A DNA stretch of 64,000 nucleotides, taken from positions 228,607 through 292,606 of the forward strand of contig NZ_MJAH01000012.1 in NCBI RefSeq assembly GCF_001746295.1, written 5' to 3'. Made by a program: the position numbers and the translations under genes. The notes under the pieces are model-generated. The model saw nothing but the letters and a program-made list of their open reading frames with translations, was not told the origin of the DNA and did no database searches. Positions 16,235 to 25,581 of this stretch are shown in pieces. The stretch is from Streptomyces sp. LUP47B (GTDB lineage Bacteria > Actinomycetota > Actinomycetes > Streptomycetales > Streptomycetaceae). Numbering within the stretch: the stretch's first letter is position 1; each line of letters begins with the position of its first letter.

Positions 16235-18949
16235 TCAGGACAGTGCGCTGACCACGGTCCGCAGCTCGGCGCGCGAGACCACGCCCAGCTTGGGAAAGAT
16301 CCGGTGGAGATGCGAGCTGACGGTGCGGTGCGACAGGTAGAGCCGCTGGCCTATCTCGCGGTTGGTCAACCCGTCGGCGGCGAGCTGGACGATCTGCAAC
16401 TCGTGCGCCGTCAGCTGGTCCCGGGCGTCCGGGGCCCGGCGACGGCTGGTCTCACCCGCGGCCCGCAGTTCCCGGCGCGCCTTCTCCCCCCACGGGATCG
16501 CGCCGAGCGCGTCGAACATGTCGCGGGCCGCCCGGAGGTGGTCGCGGGACTCGACACTGCGCCGGCGGCGCCGGAGCCACTCGCCATAGGCCAGGTGGGT
16601 CCGGGCCCTGATCAGCGGCCAGGCGCTGAGATCGGCGCCCAGGGCGGCAGTGAAAAGCGCGTCGGCGTCCTCGTCGGCGGCCAGCAGGGCCCGGGCCAGA
16701 CGCAGGTCGGCGTGCAGCACCGGCGCGGGGGTCACCTTGGCGACCTCTTCCAGCTCCGCCACGATCGGGAGCACGGCTGCCGGCCGCCCGCAGTGCGCCG
16801 CCGCGTCCACGAGGTCGCCTACGGTGGTCAGCCGCAGGGCGACCTGGAAGGCGGGGTCCGCCGGATCGTGCAGCCGGCGGAGATGACCGAAGGCCTCCTC
16901 GAACCGCCCGGCGCCCAACGCGGCCAGTCCGCGCGCCGTCGTCGCGGTGGCCAGCACCGGACGCGCCCCGGCCGGAAGCCCGATCTCCTCCGCCTCCTCG
17001 GCCAGCCGCAGGGCGGAGTCCACCTCACCCCGCACCGCGGCCAGCTTGGCCGCGGTGGCGGTCATCAAGGCGTACATCATTGTCTGGCTGGTCTCGCGCG
17101 CCAGCCTTCGTGACTCCTCGGTCGAGGCGATCGCCGCACCGAGGTCACCCACCACCAGGGCGCTCCACGCGTCCGCACCGACCGTACGGGCCAACAGCCC
17201 CAGCCGTCCCTGGACACGCAGCGGCGCACCGCCGGCCGCCGAGAAGACCCGGGCCAGGTCGTAGCCGCCGACGAGCAGCGAGGCGGTGCTGAGCATGCGG
17301 TAGGCGCGGCCGTCATCCCCTTCTTTCAGCGCGACGTGCCGGGCACGGTCCAGGACGAAGGCGCCGCGCTCGACCGGCGCCGCGTAGGCGCAGATGGCCA
17401 GCCGCCACGGATCGAGTTCGTCCAGCTCCATCCGCTCCACGGCCTGAAGGACCGCCTGGCGTCCCTGTGCCCCCGGTTCGGACCAGAAGCACAGTTGCGC
17501 GGCACTCCACAGGATCCGCAATGCCAACGGGCGGTCCTCGGCGGCCATCTCCCCGGCGAGTGCCGTCAGGGAGACGGCGCCGGACGAGTGGCCGTGCAGT
17601 CCCTCGTCGAAGCCACCGCGCAGCCAGACGACCGTGGCGTGCTGCCGACGCGACAGCGGGCCGGTGAGCGCCTGGTCCAGCAGCCGGGTCACGGTCTCGG
17701 GCCGACCGAGCTCGACGGCGAAGTCGGCCGCCCGCAACAACCGTTCCGCTCGGTGGCCGACGTTCTCGCTGAGCGCGGCGGCCTGTTCGAGGGCCGTGAC
17801 GGCCGCCGCGACACCGCCGCGGCGCGCGGCCCGGTGAGCGGCGTCCTCCAACGCGGCGGCGACCGCCTCCGCCGGGCCGTCGGCCGCGGCGGCCCGGTGA
17901 CGTATCTGTCGGTCCGGCTCCTGATCGAGCACGGCGGACAGGGCGGTGTGCGCGGCGCGGCGGACACCGCCGGGCATGGTCTGCTGGATCGCCGACCGCA
18001 TCAGCGGATGCCCGAAGCGCAGCTCGGTTCCGACGACGTGGACGAGCCGGGCACGCACGGCCGGGTCGAGCCCAGCGGCCGAGACCGTCGCGCCGGTCAG
18101 CCGGCGGGTCGCGGCGTAGATCTCGGGAAGCGACGGACTGTCGTTGAGCGCCGCGATCCGCAGCAGGGCCCGGGTGATGTCCGGCAGGGTCTCCAGACGG
18201 TCGGTGAAGGCCCGCTCGAGCCGCTCGGTGAGGGGCAGTTGGGAGATGTGCGGATCGGCCGACGCGCCGAGGGTGCGCGACAGCTCCGTCAGGGCCAACG
18301 GGTTCCCGGCCGCCTCGGCGAGCAGTCGGCGATGTGCCGTCGGACGCAGGTCGGGAGCGTGGTCCGCCAGGAGCTCCGTGGCCTGGCCGTCGGTGAGCGG
18401 GGCCAGGGTCACGGAGGTGAGTTCGTCGGGGCTCAGACGCGACCGGTGGCCGTCGCGTGCGGCTCCCACCATGACCACCGGCTCCGTTCCGACCCTGCGC
18501 GCCACGAAGGCCAGGACGCCGGCCGTGGCGTCGTCGAGCCACTGGACGTCGTCGGCCAGGACCAGCACCGGAGCGACCGCGGCGGCGTCGGCCAGGAGGT
18601 TGAGCACCGCCAGACCGACCAGGAAGACGTCCGGGACGGCGGCCTCGGCGTGCCCGAGGGCGGTGTCCAGGGCCTGCCGGTGCGGCGCGGCGAGCTCGGC
18701 GGCTCCCGCGGCCAACGGGCGGAGAACCAGTTGCAGACCGGCGTAGGGGATGTCGCTCTCGGCCTCGACACCGCTGGTGCGCAGGATCCGGTAGCCGAGC
18801 CTCTCGGCGAGTGCGGCGGTCTCGGCGAGCAACGCCGTCTTCCCGATTCCGGGCGCCCCGCGGACCAGCAGCGCGCTCCCGTGGCTCCGCGGATCGGCAA
18901 GCAATCGGCGCAACAGCTCCAGCTGGTCGTCCCGACCGACGAGTTCCAC
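16235..18949 (-). CDS. LAL-type LuxR regulator
   Basis: The protein has 904 residues from a GTG preceded by GGGGGGAAC. Walker A is RGAPGIGKTALLAET (about 29-43), and Walker B VLVLADDVQWLDD lies near 130. A long helical middle follows, then a C-terminal LuxR HTH (LTAHELQIVQLAADGLTNRE, then IGQRLYLSHRTVSSHLHRIF). The architecture matches the gene at 13346-16147, 87 bases downstream, although the sequences differ clearly. No ligand-binding domain is recognisable. Its regulatory target cannot be read from the context. Confidence 0.92.
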   Translation of the reverse strand: MELVGRDDQLELLRRLLADPRSHGSALLVRGAPGIGKTALLAETAALAERLGYRILRTSGVEAESDIPYAGLQLVLRPLAAGAAELAAPHRQALDTALGHAEAAVPDVFLVGLAVLNLLADAAAVAPVLVLADDVQWLDDATAGVLAFVARRVGTEPVVMVGAARDGHRSRLSPDELTSVTLAPLTDGQATELLADHAPDLRPTAHRRLLAEAAGNPLALTELSRTLGASADPHISQLPLTERLERAFTDRLETLPDITRALLRIAALNDSPSLPEIYAATRRLTGATVSAAGLDPAVRARLVHVVGTELRFGHPLMRSAIQQTMPGGVRRAAHTALSAVLDQEPDRQIRHRAAAADGPAEAVAAALEDAAHRAARRGGVAAAVTALEQAAALSENVGHRAERLLRAADFAVELGRPETVTRLLDQALTGPLSRRQHATVVWLRGGFDEGLHGHSSGAVSLTALAGEMAAEDRPLALRILWSAAQLCFWSEPGAQGRQAVLQAVERMELDELDPWRLAICAYAAPVERGAFVLDRARHVALKEGDDGRAYRMLSTASLLVGGYDLARVFSAAGGAPLRVQGRLGLLARTVGADAWSALVVGDLGAAIASTEESRRLARETSQTMMYALMTATAAKLAAVRGEVDSALRLAEEAEEIGLPAGARPVLATATTARGLAALGAGRFEEAFGHLRRLHDPADPAFQVALRLTTVGDLVDAAAHCGRPAAVLPIVAELEEVAKVTPAPVLHADLRLARALLAADEDADALFTAALGADLSAWPLIRARTHLAYGEWLRRRRRSVESRDHLRAARDMFDALGAIPWGEKARRELRAAGETSRRRAPDARDQLTAHELQIVQLAADGLTNREIGQRLYLSHRTVSSHLHRIFPKLGVVSRAELRTVVSALS

Positions 18950-19580
18950 GTTCCCCCCATCAGCCGAGTCCCCGGACCCGGTCTGTCTGGAAGGTCAGAG
19001 TACTGCGCCGCGGCCGACGATCTGAGAGGGAGAAACGGAGCTCAGGTGAACTGCCCCTCCGCCTTCCGTACGGCGCTTCGGTTCCGCCACCGGGGCGCAG
19101 CCGGCCAGAAGCCGGTGACTGCCCCCAACGGCATGGCCACATCGGCCTGTTGCGGCGGCAGCCCGCCGGCCGACGCATCGGTCGGCGGGCTCCCGCTCGC
19201 GCCGGGGAGGCCACCTCGGCGACAGCCCGCGCCGCGCCATCGCCAACCGATCACAGCCGGACCGGCCGGACAGTGCGATTGCGTCCGGCGGCCGGCAGCA
19301 GCACCAAACGCCTCAGCCCAGCCAGAGCGGGGCGGGAGAAACGCGCGTTGAGCGGCGCAGGCCAGGCCGTGGTGAGCACGTCGGCGATGCGTACGTGGCC
19401 GAGCGCGAGGCAGCCCGGGCCGTCGACGGGGCAGGTCGCCACGGTGGGCGCGAGCATGGAGCCCGAGGGCAGCAGTCAGTGCGTTCGGGCATGGTTGGGC
19501 GTTGGCCGGCCCCATCGCCCCATCGCCCCGGCACCCGTCAGGGTTGAGGCACCCCGCGTCGGGCGAGGCGATCACCGGGT
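18950..19580. other. Intergenic stretch without a recognisable gene
   Basis: About 630 bases between the LAL start and the terminator of the SDR operon. Open frames exist on both strands but none has a ribosome site, recognisable family or consistent codon pattern. One strong hairpin is visible: 19161-19172 pairs with 19179-19190 (12 bp with one G-T pair, 6-base loop). The first 100 bases should hold the promoter of the LAL gene. Confidence 0.5.
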
Positions 19581-19636
19581 GGCTCCTTCTGCCGGGGTCG
19601 GTCAGGGCCGCGCGAGGACCCCGGCGGAAGGAGTCC
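19581..19636 (-). terminator. Terminator of the SDR/hydrolase operon
   Basis: GGCTCCTTCTGCCGGGGTC at 19581-19599 pairs with 19617-19636 over about 19 bp with one wobble and one bulge. It begins one base past the SDR stop. Confidence 0.75.
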
Positions 19637-19637
19637 G

Positions 19638-20459
19638 TCAGAGGGCGTCGATCATGCCGCCGTCGATCAGGAAGTCCGCGCCGGTGATGTTCCCCGAGCG
19701 CCGGCTCGCCAGGTAGAGCACGAGGTCGGCGACCTCGGCCGGGGTGCTGAACCGTCCGGTGGCGGCCGCCCCGGCGGCGTTGCGGGCCACCTCTCCCGGA
19801 TCGACGCCCAGCGACTGCCCGACGGTGTCGGCGACACCGCCCGAGCCCTTCCACAGCGCGGTCTCGACCGGCCCCGGACTCACCGTGTTGACGCGGACGC
19901 CTTCCGGCCCGACCTGCTTGGACAGGGCCTTGCAGAAGTTCGTCAGCGCTGCTTTGGCGGCGCTGTAGTCGATGACCAGCGGATCGGGCAGGCGGGCGTT
20001 GACCGACGAGACGGTGACGATCCGTCCGTCGCCGCTCGCGATCAGATGAGGCAGCGCGGCACGGGTGGCCCGCACGGCGGCCATGAAGTTGATCGTGAAG
20101 GCCCAGTCCCAGTCGGCGTCGGACACGGCCTGGAAACCGTCCACTCGTGGACGCACCGCGCCGACGTTGTTCACCAGCACGTCGACGCCGCCGTACTCGG
20201 CGACCGCCTCCGCCACCAGCGCGGCGGGGGCGCCGGGCTCGGTCAGGTCCAGCTCCACGACGGTGAGTTCGGCGCCGCCCTTGACCAGGGCGTCGAGGGC
20301 ATCCGTACGTCGTCTCGAACCCGCGACGACGCGGGCGCCGGCGCCGAGGAGTGCCTCGACGATCGCCAGGCCGATCCCGCGCCCGGCCCCGGTGACCACG
20401 GCACTCCGCCCGGCCAGACCGAGGTCGAAGGCGCCGGGCCCGCTGGTGCTCGATGTCAT
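19638..20459 (-). CDS. Short-chain dehydrogenase/reductase
   Basis: The protein has 273 residues with the classical SDR fold. The cofactor motif is TGAGRGIG (about 21-28), followed by NNVGA near residue 97, the catalytic Ser in VTVSSVNA and the YSAAK Tyr/Lys pair near 165. The C-terminal LASRRSGNITGADFLIDGG is typical of FabG-like enzymes. The arginine-rich stretch after the first beta-alpha-beta unit (GSRRRTDAL) suggests NADP(H). The start overlaps the stop of the upstream hydrolase by 4 bp (ATGA), so the two form an operon. The substrate is unknown. Confidence 0.9.
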   Translation of the reverse strand: MTSSTSGPGAFDLGLAGRSAVVTGAGRGIGLAIVEALLGAGARVVAGSRRRTDALDALVKGGAELTVVELDLTEPGAPAALVAEAVAEYGGVDVLVNNVGAVRPRVDGFQAVSDADWDWAFTINFMAAVRATRAALPHLIASGDGRIVTVSSVNARLPDPLVIDYSAAKAALTNFCKALSKQVGPEGVRVNTVSPGPVETALWKGSGGVADTVGQSLGVDPGEVARNAAGAAATGRFSTPAEVADLVLYLASRRSGNITGADFLIDGGMIDAL

Positions 20460-21265
20460 CGCGCGTCCTCCAGGTTCTGCCGGCCCAGCCAGGCCAGGAC
20501 CGTCTCGGCCACCTCGCGCCAGCCGCTGTCGATGGTCAGGGAGTGCCCGCGATCGGGGAAGCCGATGATGTCGGTGACGGCGTCGGAGTGCCGGTACTGC
20601 TTGAGGGTCGCGCGGGTGACGGTCTCGGGAACGGTGTGGTCCTTGCCGCCCGAGATCAGCAGCAGCGGTCCCCGTCCGTCGTTCCCGGTGGCGACCTTCG
20701 CCGCGGAGTGCGGGTTGAAGTTGGCGGAGGCTGCTTCGTAGAGCGGCTTGCCGGGGGCGGGGATGGTCCAGCGTTCGTACAGCGCCGCGGACTCCTCCTC
20801 GGAGACCGCGTTGCCGAAGGCGAACCGGAACTGCTCAGCGGTCAGGGACACCGCGCGGCGCTTGTTGGCGGGGTTCTTGAACACCGGGAGGGTGGCCCTG
20901 AGCGCCGACAGCGGCAGCGGCAGGACGCCCTTGATCTGCGCGGCGTCGATAGCGACGGCCGCGGCGGCGCGGTTCTGGCCGAGCAGCTTCTGCGCGATCA
21001 TGCCGCCGAAGGAGTGACCGACCAGGACGGGCGGTGCGGGCAGTTCGGCGATCAGTGCCGCGTAGTGCTCCACGACGTCGTCGATGCCGTGGTCGGCGAT
21101 GCTCTCCGGGTTCGCCCGGGCCTCGGCGACGGTGTCGGGGTCGCCCGGCCAGCCCGGGGCGGACGGTTCGTAGCCCTCCTTGCGGAACAGGTCGATCCAC
21201 GGCTGCCAGGAGGCGCTGTGCAGCCACAGCCCGTGGATGAAGTAGACGGGGATCGGCGTGGTCAT
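20456..21265 (-). CDS. Alpha/beta hydrolase
   Basis: The protein has 269 residues. The oxyanion region is YFIHGLWLHSASW, the nucleophile elbow is GHSFGG (about 96-101), the acid is in LISGGKDHTVP and the catalytic His in DRGHSLTID. It starts with MTTPIPV and has no signal peptide, so it is cytoplasmic. It is the first gene of an operon with the overlapping SDR and probably acts on the same compound. Similar proteins are annotated as esterases or non-haem peroxidases; the sequence does not allow a choice. Confidence 0.88.
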   Translation of the reverse strand: MTTPIPVYFIHGLWLHSASWQPWIDLFRKEGYEPSAPGWPGDPDTVAEARANPESIADHGIDDVVEHYAALIAELPAPPVLVGHSFGGMIAQKLLGQNRAAAAVAIDAAQIKGVLPLPLSALRATLPVFKNPANKRRAVSLTAEQFRFAFGNAVSEEESAALYERWTIPAPGKPLYEAASANFNPHSAAKVATGNDGRGPLLLISGGKDHTVPETVTRATLKQYRHSDAVTDIIGFPDRGHSLTIDSGWREVAETVLAWLGRQNLEDAR

Positions 21266-21551
21266 GGCTCAGTCCTCCTGCGTGACGACGTGCCGTTGCG
21301 GCAGTGACTCACACAACCCGACTTCCGGCGCGCTCGAACCGGGGTGACACCCCAGTCCTTCAGCGCCGGAGGCCAGGCGGCCAGGCGGCCCCAGCCTTGT
21401 CCCTCGGCCCCCTCCGTCCAGTTGCACATCGGCCTCGCTGAGCCGCCGGCCCACCACAGCGGCCGGCGCCTCGGTGCCATCAGGGACGAGCCGCCGACGG
21501 CCGAGCGCACGCCGCTGCACACTCAACCGCAGCCGTCGACGCGGGCGCGCG

Positions 21552-22289
21552 TCACGTCCGGGGCTTCGCCTCGACGACGGCGCCGGGGTGCATGTCGCGG
21601 GTGACCAGGGCTTGGACGGTCTCGGTGAGGCGGAGCCGCCGCTGCTTCGCGTAGGCGGTGAGCAGGTGCGAGGCTTCGGCGATGGTGGTGTCCGCGTACT
21701 GCGCGATCATGCCCTTGGCGATCTCCAGGGTGGCCTTGGAGGCGATGACGCTCTGCACGCGGGTGATGACGTCGTCGGCCCGGGCAGGCTCGGTGGACCA
21801 GTGCATCAGGGCCAGCGCAGCGGAGTCCGCGAGGGCCTGCGCCAGATGCACGTCGTCGTCGTTCAGGCGGCCGGACTGCCGCCGTAGCAGCGTGATCGCT
21901 CCCAGCGGTCGCTCCCGCAGACGCATCGGGATCGCCTGCAGGGAGTCGTAGCCGGTCTCGATCATGACGGTGGCCAGTTCCGGCCAGCGTGCGTACTCGG
22001 CGGCGATGTCGGGGACACTCACCGGTTCTCCGATGCGATAGCAGTCCATGCAGGGGCCGTCGCCGCTCTGCAACTGCAGCAGTTCGGTGACGGCGGCTTC
22101 CTCGTCGGTCGATGCCATCGTCCTCAGACCGCCTCGCGCGTCGGCGATCATCACGGCGGCCGCGTCGATGTCCAGCAGGTCATGGCAGGCGTGGACGAGG
22201 CTGTGGAACAGGTGCAGTGGGTCGAACTCCGCGGCGTAGGTGTCCGACAGGGCGAGGAAAGCCTGCGCCAGCTGTCGCTCGCGGTTCAT
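21552..22289 (-). CDS. GAF-ANTAR regulator, cassette 1 second gene
   Basis: The protein has 245 residues from the ATG at 22289 (MNRERQLAQAFLALSDTY), preceded by GGGGAGGCGACC. Residues about 20-165 form a GAF domain (LHLFHSLVHACHDLLDIDAA, GDGPCMDCYRIGEPVSVPDI). Residues about 180-238 form an ANTAR domain (ATLEIAKGMIAQYADTTIAE, LLTAYAKQRRLRLTETVQAL). Proteins of this kind sense a small molecule or redox state through GAF and release RNA polymerase from terminators through ANTAR. It follows another GAF-ANTAR gene by 52 bases. Most of it is nearly identical to the gene at 26384-27112, except for a patch of about 150 bases in the GAF domain. Confidence 0.88.
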   Translation of the reverse strand: MNRERQLAQAFLALSDTYAAEFDPLHLFHSLVHACHDLLDIDAAAVMIADARGGLRTMASTDEEAAVTELLQLQSGDGPCMDCYRIGEPVSVPDIAAEYARWPELATVMIETGYDSLQAIPMRLRERPLGAITLLRRQSGRLNDDDVHLAQALADSAALALMHWSTEPARADDVITRVQSVIASKATLEIAKGMIAQYADTTIAEASHLLTAYAKQRRLRLTETVQALVTRDMHPGAVVEAKPRT

Positions 22290-22620
22290 GGTCGCCTCCC
22301 CGGCGCTGTTGTTAACGGGTACCGGCACGGGTGCCGGCCGCTCAGTCATCGCGGAGGTCCATGGTGCGCTCGATGATCGCCCGGGCCACTTCCGTGGCGG
22401 TGCGGCCCTGGGTGAATGCCCGCGCACGCAGACGTAGCAGCGCTTCCTCGGCGCTCACGCCCAGCTGCATCATGATCATCCCGGTGGCCTGATGCACCTC
22501 CTCCCGGTCGGATTCCGCTCCTGACAGCCACGTTACGACTCCTTCGAAGTCCGGGGAAGCCTGATCAAGAGCCAGCACCGCCAGGGTGACCGCGTCGGCC
22601 ACCAGCAGCGCGGTCCGGAG
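21563..22620 (-). repeat. Mosaic duplicate cassette, copy 1
   Basis: Two blocks, 21563 to about 21856 and about 22010 to 22620, are almost identical to 26389-26682 and 26832-27440, about 4.82 kb away in the same orientation. The stretch between the blocks (GAF core of the second gene) and everything beyond 22620 (GAF of the first gene) are clearly diverged. The intergenic region of the cassette, with a 16-base palindrome at 22322-22337, is included in the conserved part. Confidence 0.85.
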
Positions 22621-23106
22621 ACGATCGACGCTCAACGAACCCGGGGTCCTCCGGTACAGGTCAAGGGTGCCCAGGGTCGTTCCGGTGCCCACCAGGGGCA
22701 GGGAGAAAACCGCCCTGGCGCCCGCTCTGGTGGCCTGCACGCTGAACACCGGCCAGCGGCGCGTGTCCGGAGCCCGCGTCAGGTTCGTCGCGAAGACGGG
22801 CGCGCGCAGGCGGGCCGCCTCTCTGCACGGTCCCTCGCCGAGCGTGTACTGAAGCTCCGCCAGCCGCGCCGCGACGTCGTCGCTGGCGCACAGCACGACG
22901 CCCCTGTCCGAGCCGTCCGCCAGCATCGAGATGGCCAGCCCCGCCACTTCCGGGAGCAGCGCGAGGCAGTTGCGGCACAGGGCGGCGGGCGCCTCGGACG
23001 GAGGCAGGCCCTTCACTCCGGCGATGAGTTCGCTGACGATACGAGACCGCTCGACGTCCGTGTCCTGCTCGGAGTCCCCACCGCCCAGCAGGTCGTCACC
23101 CGACAT
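22342..23106 (-). CDS. GAF-ANTAR regulator, cassette 1 first gene
   Basis: The protein has 254 residues from the ATG at 23106 (MSGDDLLGGGDSEQDTDVER), with GGGAGGTGAGGG upstream. The GAF domain covers about 25-170 and includes LCASDDVAARLAELQYTLGE, then GPCREAARL. The ANTAR domain covers about 190-248 (EVHQATGMIMMQLGVSAEEA, LLRLRARAFTQGRTATEVAR). Its C-terminal half is almost identical in DNA to the gene at 27164-27928, while the N-terminal GAF part differs considerably. It is transcribed away from the phosphatase at 23372, with 265 bases between. Confidence 0.88.
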   Translation of the reverse strand: MSGDDLLGGGDSEQDTDVERSRIVSELIAGVKGLPPSEAPAALCRNCLALLPEVAGLAISMLADGSDRGVVLCASDDVAARLAELQYTLGEGPCREAARLRAPVFATNLTRAPDTRRWPVFSVQATRAGARAVFSLPLVGTGTTLGTLDLYRRTPGSLSVDRLRTALLVADAVTLAVLALDQASPDFEGVVTWLSGAESDREEVHQATGMIMMQLGVSAEEALLRLRARAFTQGRTATEVARAIIERTMDLRDD

Positions 23107-23146
23107 GGCCCTCACCTCCCGTCCCACTTCGCGCAACGGCTTTCCA

Positions 23147-23159
23147 CGATCCTGGCACA
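23147..23159 (-). promoter_or_regulatory. Conserved upstream block of ANTAR cassette 1
   Basis: The minus strand reads TGTGCCAGGATCG about 41 bases before the start codon. The same 13 bases occur before cassette 2 at 27971-27983, although the surrounding sequence differs. It contains CAGGAT, a plausible -10 element, and CCGTT[T]GCGCG follows downstream in both. Confidence 0.4.
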
Positions 23160-23371
23160 GGCGCGCAGGTCCGACCCGAAGCCGGGTACACGTGAGGGAA
23201 TCGACGGGGCGGGCCTGTCCGCCCGCGTGGGACGGCGTGCCGACCGCTTTCCATGAGCGTAGCGTCCTCGTAGGGGCAAGTTCGGCAAGGCCTGGTGAGT
23301 GTGTGCCGTATCCCGGGAACACCGGGTCTCCCGGCCGTTCCTGAGTTCCCCCGCGATGCTGGAGGTGCCTC

Positions 23372-25483
23372 GTGACCAGCGCGGGTGATCCGGCCGCCGT
23401 CGACAACAGCGATCTGGACGCCGTGTTCGCGGAGACGGTGCGCCGAACCGGCGCGTCCATCGGCGCCCTGTATCTGCTCACGCCGGATGAGCGGCTGCTG
23501 CGTCTGGAGGTGCTGTGCGGGGCACCGTCCGAATTCGCCGAGCCGTGGGCGAGGATACCGATGGCGGCTCCGGCACCCGTTGCCGTCGCGGTCCGTGAGA
23601 ACCGCCTGGTATGGGTGGGCAGCCAGGAGGAGATGGTTCACGCCTATCCGCGCACCGCGGTGGTGCTTCCCTACCCGCTGGCCATGGTCGCCGCGCCGGT
23701 GACCGGCGCCCGGCGGTGGGGAGCGTTGCTCCTCATGTGGCCGGCCACTCGCCCGCCGTACATGACCGGGCGGGAGCGGGGGAACATCGCGTCGAGCTGC
23801 CGGCGTCTGGCCCGGCTGCTGGAGGAAGCCGTCGCGCACGGAAAGTCCCCGTCCGGCGACGACCGGCCTCGCGTCGTGCCCGCCGAGCGCCGGCCCGCGA
23901 GCCCGGCGATGGCCGCCGCCGACTTCGCGGAGCGCCTGCCCGGCGGAAGCTGCGCGCTGAACCTCGAGGGCCGGTTCACCTACCTCAGTTCCGGCGCCTG
24001 TGACCTGCTGGACTGTGAAGCCGGCCGACTGCTGGGCACCCTGCCGTGGCAGTCGTTGCGCTGGCTGGACGATCCCACCTACGAGGACCGCTACCGAGCG
24101 GCGGTGATCAGCCGCGAGCCCGTCTCGTTCACCGCGTGCCGCCCACCGGACCGATGGCTGGACTTCCATCTCTTCCCGGACGCCAGCGGCATCAGCGTCC
24201 GCATCGTTCCCAGCGGCGCACAGCCCCTGCCGTCCCCGGCGCCCGGCCGCTCCACGCGTACCGTCACACCGGCCGGCGTGGGCCCGTTGTACCAACTCAC
24301 GCACCTGGCCGCGGGACTGACCGAAGTCGTCGGAGTCCAGGACGTCATCGCCCTGATCGCCGACCAGATCATGCCCGCCTTCGGCGCCCAGGGCCTGGTC
24401 GTCTCGACCGCCGAGGCCGGCCGACTGCGGATCACCGGCTACCGCGGCTACGCCCCCCACATCATCGAGCGCCTCGACGTACTGCCTCTCGACACCGACT
24501 TCACCCCGGCCGGGCATGCCATCGCCAGCGGCATCCCCGCGTTCTTCGCCGACCCGGAGGAGATGCGCCGCATCTACCCGGAGGCCCAGCAGGTCAGTGG
24601 GAAGCAGGCGTGGGCCTTCCTGCCCCTGATCATCTCCGGCAGACCCGTCGGCTGCTGCGTCCTGTCCTACGACCAACCTCACGCGTTCCCGGCCGAGGAA
24701 CGCGCCGTCCTCGCGTCGCTCGCCGGGCTCGTCGCCCAGGCCCTCGACCGCGCCCGCCTCTACGACGCCAAGCACGAGCTCGCCCACGGCCTTCAGCAGG
24801 CACTGCTGCCGCGCGCCCTTCCCCGGGTCGACGGTCTGCGCGTAGCCGCCCGCTATCTGCCCGCGACCCGGGGCATGGACATCGGCGGAGACTTCTACGA
24901 CCTGATCCGCCTCGGTGACACGGCCGCCGCGGCCGTCATCGGCGACGTCCAGGGACACAACGTCGCCGCTGCCGCCCTGATGGGCCAGGTACGCACCGGC
25001 GTCTACGCGCACGCGACCCTCGGCACGCCCCCCGACCAGGTCCTCGCCCGCACCAACCGGCTCCTCACCGACCTGGCCCCAGAGCTCTTCACCAGCTGCC
25101 TCTACGCCCACTTCGACTTCGCCCGCCGACGCGTGTGCCTGGCCAGCGCCGGACACCCGCCGCCCCTGCTGCGGCTGCCCGACCGTGTCACCCGGCTCGC
25201 CGTCGTCCCGCCCGGACCACTCCTGGGGATCGACCCCGACGCCGAGTTTCCGCTGACCGAGATCCCGCTGACCCCGGGCCTGATGCTCGCCTTCTACACC
25301 GACGGTCTCGTCGAAACACCCGGGGTCGATCTCGACGACTCCCTTGCCGGCCTCGCGCACCACCTCGCCCAAGCCGACGAGCGCGACCTGGACCTGCTCA
25401 TCGACGACCTGCTCAGCAAGTCCGGCACAGCCGGGCAACGCACCGACGACGTCGCGATCCTGGTGCTGCACGACGGATCCTGA
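23372..25483 (+). CDS. GAF-PAS-GAF-SpoIIE (PP2C) phosphatase
   Basis: The protein has 703 residues from a GTG preceded by GGAGGTGCCTC. A GAF-like domain covers about 5-155, a PAS-like domain about 185-285 (NLEGRFTYLSSGACDLLDCE), a second GAF about 305-460, and a PP2C/SpoIIE phosphatase about 480-703. The metal-binding residues are present in DIGGDFYDLIRLGD, then IGDVQGHNVAAAALMG and FYTDGLVETPG. RsbU/SpoIIE-type enzymes dephosphorylate anti-sigma-factor antagonists (STAS proteins). The STAS-ANTAR protein at 6297 is a possible partner in the window, although its phosphorylation site is atypical. No signal peptide or membrane helix is present. The gene sits between the ANTAR cassettes. Confidence 0.92.
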   Translation: MTSAGDPAAVDNSDLDAVFAETVRRTGASIGALYLLTPDERLLRLEVLCGAPSEFAEPWARIPMAAPAPVAVAVRENRLVWVGSQEEMVHAYPRTAVVLPYPLAMVAAPVTGARRWGALLLMWPATRPPYMTGRERGNIASSCRRLARLLEEAVAHGKSPSGDDRPRVVPAERRPASPAMAAADFAERLPGGSCALNLEGRFTYLSSGACDLLDCEAGRLLGTLPWQSLRWLDDPTYEDRYRAAVISREPVSFTACRPPDRWLDFHLFPDASGISVRIVPSGAQPLPSPAPGRSTRTVTPAGVGPLYQLTHLAAGLTEVVGVQDVIALIADQIMPAFGAQGLVVSTAEAGRLRITGYRGYAPHIIERLDVLPLDTDFTPAGHAIASGIPAFFADPEEMRRIYPEAQQVSGKQAWAFLPLIISGRPVGCCVLSYDQPHAFPAEERAVLASLAGLVAQALDRARLYDAKHELAHGLQQALLPRALPRVDGLRVAARYLPATRGMDIGGDFYDLIRLGDTAAAAVIGDVQGHNVAAAALMGQVRTGVYAHATLGTPPDQVLARTNRLLTDLAPELFTSCLYAHFDFARRRVCLASAGHPPPLLRLPDRVTRLAVVPPGPLLGIDPDAEFPLTEIPLTPGLMLAFYTDGLVETPGVDLDDSLAGLAHHLAQADERDLDLLIDDLLSKSGTAGQRTDDVAILVLHDGS

Positions 25484-25581
25484 ACCGCCGACCGGACCGG
25501 ACAGGATCAGGCACGCTTCGGCCGGCCTCCCCCGGGAACTCGCCGATCCGAAGGCCTCCTATGTGAGAGAGGTGTCCTCAC

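Noticed and set aside
22322..22337. ANTAR target stem-loop with hexaloop
   Set aside because: The palindrome can be drawn as a 5-bp stem with a six-base loop, but on the transcribed strand the loop is ACCCGU. It keeps A1 but not the G4 expected for ANTAR targets, and I see no second hairpin at proper spacing.
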